From positions 222,438-286,437 of the forward strand of contig VRVR01000028.1 in the NCBI GenBank assembly GCA_009859145.1: DNA of 64,000 bases. Reading direction: 5' to 3'. The translations under genes were made by a program, and so were the position numbers. The notes under the pieces are model-generated. The model worked only from the letters and a program-made list of their open reading frames with translations, was not told the origin of the DNA and made no database searches. Below, piece by piece: positions 58,158 to 64,000 of the stretch (position 1 is the first letter of the stretch; each line of letters opens with the position of its first letter). Origin of the DNA: Andalucia godoyi (taxonomy: Eukaryota; Discoba; Jakobea; Jakobida; Andaluciidae).

Positions 58158-59213
58158 GACTCCTGCAGCAAATTATATATGTAATGTACACAAAATGACA
58201 ATGATGTTACTGAATGAATCTTGGGGAGGAGGCAGGAGAGGAAAGGAAAAAAAAAAGAAAGAAAAAAAGAAAGAGGAGGCCCCCGAGAGCTGCTCGCCAC
58301 ACGAACCCCACCCACAACAAGAAGAAAAGAAAAACGCTGCCTGAAGGATAGAGCGGCAGCGATGAGGATGAACGGGGAGGGGAAGCGAAAGAGGGGAAAG
58401 GGGACAAGAGAAGAAGAACAGGCAAAAAATAAACAAGGGAAAGGAAACAAGAAGGAAAGGTTAACAAAAAAAAAAGAAAGGAAAGGAAAATGAAAATGAA
58501 ACGGTCCTTCTCTTTTCGAAACCGTGACGATGAAGTGGGCGAGTGCGAGCAGGTTGATCAGAAGGAAGCAAGCCGCCGCATAGTACCATCCATGCAAGCA
58601 CCCGTTTCATTTTTTCGTTTCCCACTGGTTTGTGAATTTGCGACCCCAGCTTCTTTCCAGAAGATACTTTCAGATTCCGTCAGCGCCACCTGCGGAGTTT
58701 TCGGATGCAGCCAGGTGCTGGCACGGGATTGTTCGTTGCTTGTGCCGCCCTATGTCGGGTTGCCGCTTTCAGCCGCGTCTCTTCTCCTGCTAACGACATT
58801 CCCCCGGACTTCCTTGCTTGCTTTGAGATTCCGTTTCAACCCGGAAGCAGCACCCGCGGAGTGTATGGATTCCAACGACACTTCTGCTCCGCTCAAAAAA
58901 CTCGTCAGTCCAGCCCGTGAGTGTTTAATTACGTTTGCTATGCTGTTGACATCTTCAGAAAGGCGCTCGACCGCTCGATGTGCATATCGGCGCGTCTTTT
59001 CCAAACCACTTGCTCTGCCTGTCAGTGTTTCTCTTTCCTGCCCTCCCGACAAGTCCGTTGATTGCTCCTAGAAACTCCTTTTGGAGTCTATCTGTATTAT
59101 TTGAGGTTGCGCTTACTGTTGTGTTCATCGTTATTGTTGCTATTGTTACTATCGTCGTTATTGCTTTTGAAAGCGCTGCCTAGGCAGAACGTGTGAAATC
59201 CCCTTGCAAAAGA
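58158..59213. other. Divergent spacer with overlapping open frames
   Basis: 58200-58490 is polypurine (AGAAAGAAA-type). 58500-59080 is open in several frames on both strands. The most protein-like is a minus-strand frame at about 59076-58750 (RAVERLSEDVNSIANVIKHS), without an ATG but preceded by a TTCTAG acceptor-like site. I could not choose a real gene. 59085-59213 is T-rich leader of the ammonium transporter. Confidence 0.35.
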
Positions 59214-60836
59214 ATGCCGAGTGAAGAGGAAATCAGGACTTCAATTTCCAATCTGACGACGGCAGTAAATGCTGCGTTTTTGCTGTGCGGCGCATTCAAT
59301 GTTTTCTTTATGCAAGCAGGGTTCACGGTTCTCGAGGCCGGTGTCTCGCGACTGCAGAATCTGCGCTCCATCATCTTGCAAAACCTCGCGGAAACGTGCA
59401 TCACAGCGCTTACCTGGTACCTCATTGGGTATTCGCTGGCGTTTGGCGAGCATTCGATTGGCGGATATGTGGCGTATGGGAAAAATACGTTTGCTCTTGG
59501 TGATCCAGATAAGTTTGTGTTTTTCATGTTCATGCTTGTGTTCGCCATGGCGACCATTACCATTCCGAGTGGCGCGCTTGCAGAGCGTGTTCGTCTGTCT
59601 GGGTACTGTTTGTGGGTTCTCTTCAATGCGGCGATTGTCGTTCCACCTGTATTTCACGAAATATGGGATGCAAAGGGCTTCTTCAGGAAGCTTGGCTGCT
59701 TGGATTTTGCTGGCGGTATTCCGGTGCACACTTTGGGGGGAACGTCTGCGACCATTGGAACCTTCATTATTGGACCACGCATCGGACGATACAGCGTTGA
59801 CGGTGTTCCGCATCCGATCGACGGACATTCGATTGCAGACGCATCCGTCGGTTGCTTAATGTTGTGGTTTGGCTGGTTCGCGTTCAATCCGTGTTCCGCT
59901 CTGGTCATCGTGGGGCTTGCGCAGCCAGTGGGGTTCGTGGCGATGAACACCTTGGTGTGCTCCTCGGCAGCAACGATGTTCTCGCTCTTCTATGCGAGGC
60001 AGTTTTTCGGGTCCTTTGATATCGAGTTCACGCTGAACTCTGCACTGTCGGCGCTGGTGGCGATTACACCGTGCTGTGCATTTGTCGACCCATGGGCCGC
60101 TGTGGTCATTGGAGTCATTTCTGTCTTGGTCTACAGAGTGGCAGACGTTGCGGTGCGGAGTCTCATGATCGATGACCCTGTCGGTGCCACGCAGGTTCAT
60201 TTTGCGAACGGAATTGTCGGAACGCTGCTGAACGGCATCTTTGCAAAACCAGAACTCATCCGGAAATTCCTTGGTCCGTCCGATCCCGCTGTCGGAGGCT
60301 TCTTGTACACGGGAAGCCTTCAGCAATTGGGAGTGCAGGCACTCGCCGTCATGGGCTGCACTGCTTGGACGGCCATGTGCACTGTTGTCGTCATTGGCTC
60401 TCTTCACTACTACGGTTTTCTACGATTGAACGACAGGGATGAAATCGCCGGGCTTGACAACGCCGAGCAGGGCGGCGTCCAGGAACACGGCGAATTGGAC
60501 AGCCTCGACCAGAACGCTCTTGACGATCTCGACAACGAGTCTTCCAACTCGAGCCAGAATCTGGACAATTTTGACGAGCTGGACGACGTGGAATGCGGGG
60601 ATTTGGACTCTAGAAACGGGAGCTCCGTTTCTCGGGCGACGAGGAAGACTGCCCGATCGACGCATCGAAACCGCAAGGCTCATCGAGACGACGCCAGTCA
60701 GCTGAGCATGGCATCGCCCAGATCCCGCGTATCGCGTGCTTCGACCAAGAAGACGTCCAACTCGCGATTGTCATCCGTCAAAAGAGAGCGAAGACGACGG
60801 CGGCGAAACGAGTCTTCTGACAATGACGATGACTAA
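59214..60836 (+). CDS. Ammonium transporter (Amt/Mep family), long charged C-tail
   Basis: Membrane channel-like transporter for ammonium, functioning as a trimer. 540 residues with 11 membrane segments in the first 405. Conserved features: GFTVLEAGVSRLQN after helix 1, the first pore His in GGIPVHTLGGTSATIG, GHSIADASVGCLMLWFGWFA, and the second pore His in DDPVGATQVHFANGIVG. The usual GWFGFNxGS reads GWFAFNPCS here. The last 135 residues are hydrophilic: acidic and Asn/Asp-rich first, then Arg/Ser-rich, much longer than usual and a likely regulatory tail. The ATG at 59214 is in frame with an upstream codon at 59193 but fits the family better. Single exon. Confidence 0.94.
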   Translation: MPSEEEIRTSISNLTTAVNAAFLLCGAFNVFFMQAGFTVLEAGVSRLQNLRSIILQNLAETCITALTWYLIGYSLAFGEHSIGGYVAYGKNTFALGDPDKFVFFMFMLVFAMATITIPSGALAERVRLSGYCLWVLFNAAIVVPPVFHEIWDAKGFFRKLGCLDFAGGIPVHTLGGTSATIGTFIIGPRIGRYSVDGVPHPIDGHSIADASVGCLMLWFGWFAFNPCSALVIVGLAQPVGFVAMNTLVCSSAATMFSLFYARQFFGSFDIEFTLNSALSALVAITPCCAFVDPWAAVVIGVISVLVYRVADVAVRSLMIDDPVGATQVHFANGIVGTLLNGIFAKPELIRKFLGPSDPAVGGFLYTGSLQQLGVQALAVMGCTAWTAMCTVVVIGSLHYYGFLRLNDRDEIAGLDNAEQGGVQEHGELDSLDQNALDDLDNESSNSSQNLDNFDELDDVECGDLDSRNGSSVSRATRKTARSTHRNRKAHRDDASQLSMASPRSRVSRASTKKTSNSRLSSVKRERRRRRRNESSDNDDD

Positions 60837-61218
60837 GAACACCACCCTCTTCTGATTACTCTAATAATGTAAATATATATACGGCATGATGTCATTGAAG
60901 CACGTACAACTTTGGTTTCTTTTCTCTCTCTCTTTCTTTATTTCCTTCTTCTGTAGTGCGGGAAAGCCACCCGCCACCCGCCACCTGAGTTCCGACCACG
61001 CAACTTTCCCGTTTGTCGAGTGGTGTCGAATCCCTCAGAGGCATGTGATTATAATCGAATGTGCGAGAGAGAAACCGAAAAACAAAAACAAAAACAAAAC
61101 AAAAACAAAAAAACGAAGGACGCAGGACGCAGGAGCGAATAACGACGCTAGACCTTTTTTTCAATTTCTTTTGCTTGCTCATTTGGTGGTGAAGTCGATC
61201 GCCCTTCGGTGGAAGAAG
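60837..61218. other. Intergenic spacer
   Basis: A (CT)n/T-rich tract near 60920 and an AAAAAC array near 61078-61110 precede the KASIII-like start. The frame is open through here, but the translation is low complexity and non-homologous, so it is left out of the gene. Confidence 0.4.
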
Positions 61219-62259
61219 ATGCTGGTTCCAATTGATGTACATATTGCAGGTTGCGGAATGTGGAGACCGGATCCATGCGACATCGTGTCCATTTCAGCAA
61301 ACACATCAAATGAAGGCTACGAATCCTATTGCAATGCACCGCCAGAAATTTCCATCTCAGACATGAGCTTTGCTGCGGCAAAGCAGGCGCTGCGTGCCGC
61401 GAATGCAGAGCCAGATAGCATTCAGCAAGTATTTTTTGCATGGCAGTTCATAAAGGATAAGTCGTGTTGGAGTGCCGCATCGGATGTTGCGCGTCGCTTG
61501 GGCATTCCGAACTGTCCTGCATTGGACGTATTTCAATCGTGCAATGGGGTCTGTGCGGCGATTGAACTGTCTGTATCAAAGATGGTGTTGAATCGCAAGC
61601 TGGACAATGTGTTGATTGTTGCTGCAGATCGATATCCTGCACAGCTGTGCAAAAAGGACGAGTGCGACGATGGCGTCGTCTTTTCGGACGGTGCAGGTGC
61701 GCTCATCTTGTCGCGTGGCCCTGGTGAGTTTGCGGTTCGTTCGTTTGCATCCGCATACGATTGCGGCCTCAATGAGCTGTCTTCAATGAGCTTCGGTTCG
61801 TTGAAGGATGTCTTGTCGGGATTCGAGAACAAGGGGTGGTCTCCGTACGACGACAAGGTTGTGTTTCGGGAGGATGTTCGGGCACGCGGACTTCCGGACT
61901 CTACTCTGGTCGATGCGTTCACATCTGGTGCGAGCATTGTATGCAAGGAGATTTGCGAGGATGTTGGAGTGACATCTCTGAATGCTGGGTTCGACAAGGT
62001 CATCATGACAAACTACGGCCTGCGATTGGCAACTGCTTATGCTGACCGCGTTCTTCACGTTCCTCTGTCCAAGACGACGTATTCCACAGGTGTAAGATGG
62101 GGACATATGGGGAATGCGGACTTGCTTGTGAACTGGACTCTGTTTCTGGAGCGCGAGGACTGCGTCCGAAACGTGGGTGCTTGCCCCAATCAACGATTTC
62201 TGTGGTTCTCGCAAGGAATGGGAATTAATTCATGGGGCGTCGTTATAGAACGCAAGTGA
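61219..62259 (+). CDS. Ketoacyl-ACP synthase III-like (FabH-fold) protein with altered active site
   Basis: 346 residues of the thiolase fold. The start reads VDVHIAGCGMWRPDP-type beta strand, and the nucleophile Cys108 lies in DVFQSCNGVCAAIEL. FSDGAGALILSRGPGEFAVR is the usual D-G-A-G-A block. The canonical His of the HQAN motif is replaced (IMTNYGLRL, Thr264), while the later Asn is kept in WGHMGNADLLVNW (Asn299, with His296 just before). This resembles the divergent KASIII-like acyltransferases of bacterial secondary metabolism more than housekeeping FabH. I chose the ATG at 61219; the frame continues upstream as low complexity. Whether it condenses or only transfers acyl groups is unknown. 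Bacterial origin is possible but unproven. Confidence 0.85.
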   Translation: MLVPIDVHIAGCGMWRPDPCDIVSISANTSNEGYESYCNAPPEISISDMSFAAAKQALRAANAEPDSIQQVFFAWQFIKDKSCWSAASDVARRLGIPNCPALDVFQSCNGVCAAIELSVSKMVLNRKLDNVLIVAADRYPAQLCKKDECDDGVVFSDGAGALILSRGPGEFAVRSFASAYDCGLNELSSMSFGSLKDVLSGFENKGWSPYDDKVVFREDVRARGLPDSTLVDAFTSGASIVCKEICEDVGVTSLNAGFDKVIMTNYGLRLATAYADRVLHVPLSKTTYSTGVRWGHMGNADLLVNWTLFLEREDCVRNVGACPNQRFLWFSQGMGINSWGVVIERK

Positions 62260-62543
62260 ATAAGTGCACGGCTGCTGCCATGTGTAGCCAGGAGCGTTGC
62301 AGAGCCATCGACGCTGGCATTTTAAACATGCAGAAGAAAAAGGAAATGGGAAGAAAAACAAATAAAGACGACGACGACGACGACAACAACAACAACAACA
62401 AACAAACAAACGAACAAACAAACAAACAAACGAACAAACAAACAAACAAACGAACAGACGGATGGGACGCATGCTTACGCACACAGCTTACGTGCCGTTT
62501 TCCTTTAAATGAAAATAATATTTACTTTACAATTGCACATCAT
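62260..62543. other. Convergent 3' spacer with (CAAA)n array
   Basis: A (GAC)n(AAC)n tract then (CAAA/CGAA)n array spans about 62367-62458 between the KASIII-like and second Amt stop codons. Confidence 0.5.
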
Positions 62544-64000
62544 CTAAGCTTGCTTGGTTTGTAAGTCCACAAGGATTTCTGCTTGGCCTCCAACTGCAGA
62601 ATCGAGACCCGAAAGCTCCTCTTCACGACCGACACGGAGTAAGTCTACTCGCTTCAACAGGTAGCAGCACGTCAATCCCCAAAACAAGCACCACACGATG
62701 ATCACGAAAATGCCCAGAGATTGTGTCAAGAACAGCGAAAAGCTGCCGGAATAGAACAGGCCCGCCGGAAGAGGGTACGTGTCGCCGAAGAACGCAACGA
62801 GATATTCCTTTTCGGCAAACAGCCCAATGTACAAGATGCCATAGGCACCGCATCCAAAATGCAGTGGCGAGGCATCCAATGGATCGTCTACTTTGAAGCG
62901 AAGGATCAGCTTGGAAAGGAAAACATAGACGAAAACACAGGTGACACCGAGCAGAACTGCCCAGTAGGGCCGAATGAACACGGCACACGGAGTGATGGCA
63001 ACAAGCCCAGCGAGAGCCGCATTCATACTCAGCTCCAGGTTGTAGGACTTCTCCATGTATTTCGAGAGAAACAAGGAAGTAATAAATCCGACAGACGGAC
63101 ACAGCATCGTGTTCAGCGCCGACAGACTTGCAATAGGAACAACGCCGACAATTTTGAGCGTGCTTCCGCAGTTGAATCCAAACCAACCAAACCACAAGAT
63201 AAGTGTCCCCGTTGCGGCTAGAGCGATGTTGTGACCAGGAATGCTTCTCACTTCTCCATTTGTCCCAAACTTCCAAAGACGCGGCTTCAGCACAAAAGTT
63301 CCCGCAAACGCACACACGCCTCCAACGGAGTGCACGACAGATCCTCCAGCATAGTCGACGTACCCCCGTTTGAACAGCCAGCCTTCCACATTCCAGACCC
63401 AACAGGCTACCGGAGGGTAAATGACGATTGACAAGAACGCCATGTACAACGCATAACCCTCAAGTTTTGTGCGTTCTGCCATTGCCCCCGAAACGATCGA
63501 CAGCGTAGCGGCTGCAAAACAACACTGGAAGAACCAGTTCACATACTGGTCAGCAGCATCCTGCATCGCATAGAACGTCGTTCCCCAGAAACCTCGATCA
63601 GGCTTGCCGAACGCAATGCCGTATCCAACAAGCCAGAAGAAAAAGCCCGCAAAACTGGTGCACACCAAGTTTTTCAAAATGATTTGCTTCAAATTCTTGG
63701 CTCTTACCGCTCCACTGCACAATGGTCAAGCCCAAAAGGATTAAAATGTAAAAAAAGGAAGAAGAAAGGACGGATCAGTAAGTATACTCGGCTCTCGATC
63801 GATTTCTTTCAAAAATCGCTTTCAAAGAAGAGCTCAAACAAACCAAAACAAAACATACGCTTCTCTACATCACCAGCATCAAAATAATAATAATAATAAA
63901 ATCAACAAGTGAAAAGAAGAAACATGCATGTCAAAAAGCCGTTAGTTAAACCCCATCAACATCAGAATTAAATGGAAGGCACGGAAAAGGGAGACATACA
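62544..64000 (-). CDS. Second ammonium transporter (Amt/Mep family), 5' partial, with predicted 6-nt microexon
   Basis: The main exon, 63714-62544, encodes 390 residues from GAVRAKNLKQIILKN through ten membrane segments. Pore His residues are in GGSVVHSVGGVCAFAG and DDPLDASPLHFGCGAYG, and GHNIALAATGTLILWFGWFG carries the family GWFGFN motif. The N-terminal helix is missing. I predict two introns: 63856-63715 (142 nt, GTATGT to GCAG) and 63999-63863 (137 nt, GTATGT to GTAG). They enclose a microexon AGAAGC (63862-63857), and the upstream exon ends at base 64000. Joined, CT|A GAA GC|T GGA encodes Leu-Glu-Ala-Gly, exactly the conserved LEAG also seen in the neighbouring paralogue. The tail is short, unlike the other Amt. 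The rest of exon 1 lies outside the window. Confidence 0.9.

Noticed and set aside
58980-59183. ORF ending in a very hydrophobic segment just before the ammonium transporter
   Set aside because: The hydrophobicity comes from a T-rich leader (GTTATTGTTGCTATTG-type). No splice-phase-consistent upstream exon joins it, and the stop is only 30 bases from the transporter ATG.
60886-61218. N-terminal extension of the KASIII-like frame with a signal-peptide-like start (MMSLKHVQLWFLFSLSFF)
   Set aside because: The hydrophobic part comes from a (CT)n tract and is followed by Lys/Asn/Thr low complexity from an AAAAAC array. The thiolase fold starts right after the ATG at 61219.
658-62543. tRNA and spliceosomal snRNA genes
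   Set aside because: I scanned the spacers on both strands for B-box (GGTTCGA-type) and U1, U2, U4, U5 and U6 core motifs and saw none convincing. A covariance-model scan would be decisive.

Overview
This window is nuclear DNA from a unicellular eukaryote with a compact, intron-poor genome. The evidence is single-copy eukaryotic genes on both strands (RNase H2A, Emg1, Cwc25, Rpn11, VPS54, kinesin-13, a eukaryotic RNase P RNA), spacers of 0.1 to 1.3 kb, long simple-sequence tracts near starts, and a few introns. The four introns whose boundaries I could fix from protein conservation are 137 to 167 nt and all begin GTATGT. A kinesin-13 with an N-terminal SAM-like region and a multi-pass PAS-cyclase suggest a motile, free-living, osmotrophic or phagotrophic protist. 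I cannot name the lineage from sequence alone.

Layout. 1-12.3 kb: 3' end of a surface-protein-like gene, RNase H2A (one intron), a Cid1/TUTase-type nucleotidyltransferase, a SAP-domain protein, Emg1/Nep1, an unknown helical protein, repeat copy 1 and a four-pass membrane protein. 12.4-12.7 kb: RNase P RNA gene on the minus strand. 13-29.4 kb: a 1491-residue helical protein, Cwc25, an APC-type permease, Rpn11, inverted repeat copy 4, a RING-H2 protein, CDP-diacylglycerol synthase and VPS54. 29.7-38.2 kb: repeat copy 2, then glutamine-dependent NAD synthetase, glutamine synthetase and, divergently, a tandem double glutaminase. 38.5-50.4 kb: a Myb-type factor, glycogen debranching enzyme, an NT5DC1-like HAD protein, a tiny membrane ORF, kinesin-13. 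51-64 kb: an acidic unknown gene that ends inside repeat copy 3, a large PAS-adenylyl cyclase, an ammonium transporter, a KASIII-like enzyme, and a second ammonium transporter whose 5' end runs off the window.

Functional links. Five genes handle ammonium or glutamine: two Amt transporters, glutamine synthetase, the glutaminase and glutamine-dependent NAD synthetase. Glutamine synthetase and glutaminase are head to head over about 690 bp. The glutaminase is a fusion of two complete units, and the second has lost the catalytic Ser-Lys pair, so it looks like a built-in pseudoenzyme.

The main unexpected items are: a dispersed, modular, hairpin-rich repeat family (four copies in 64 kb); the RNase P RNA; the half-dead double glutaminase; a predicted 6-nt microexon in the second ammonium transporter; a SAM-like first exon for kinesin-13 split off by an intron; and a tiny membrane ORF with an in-frame TGA followed by a SECIS-like hairpin.
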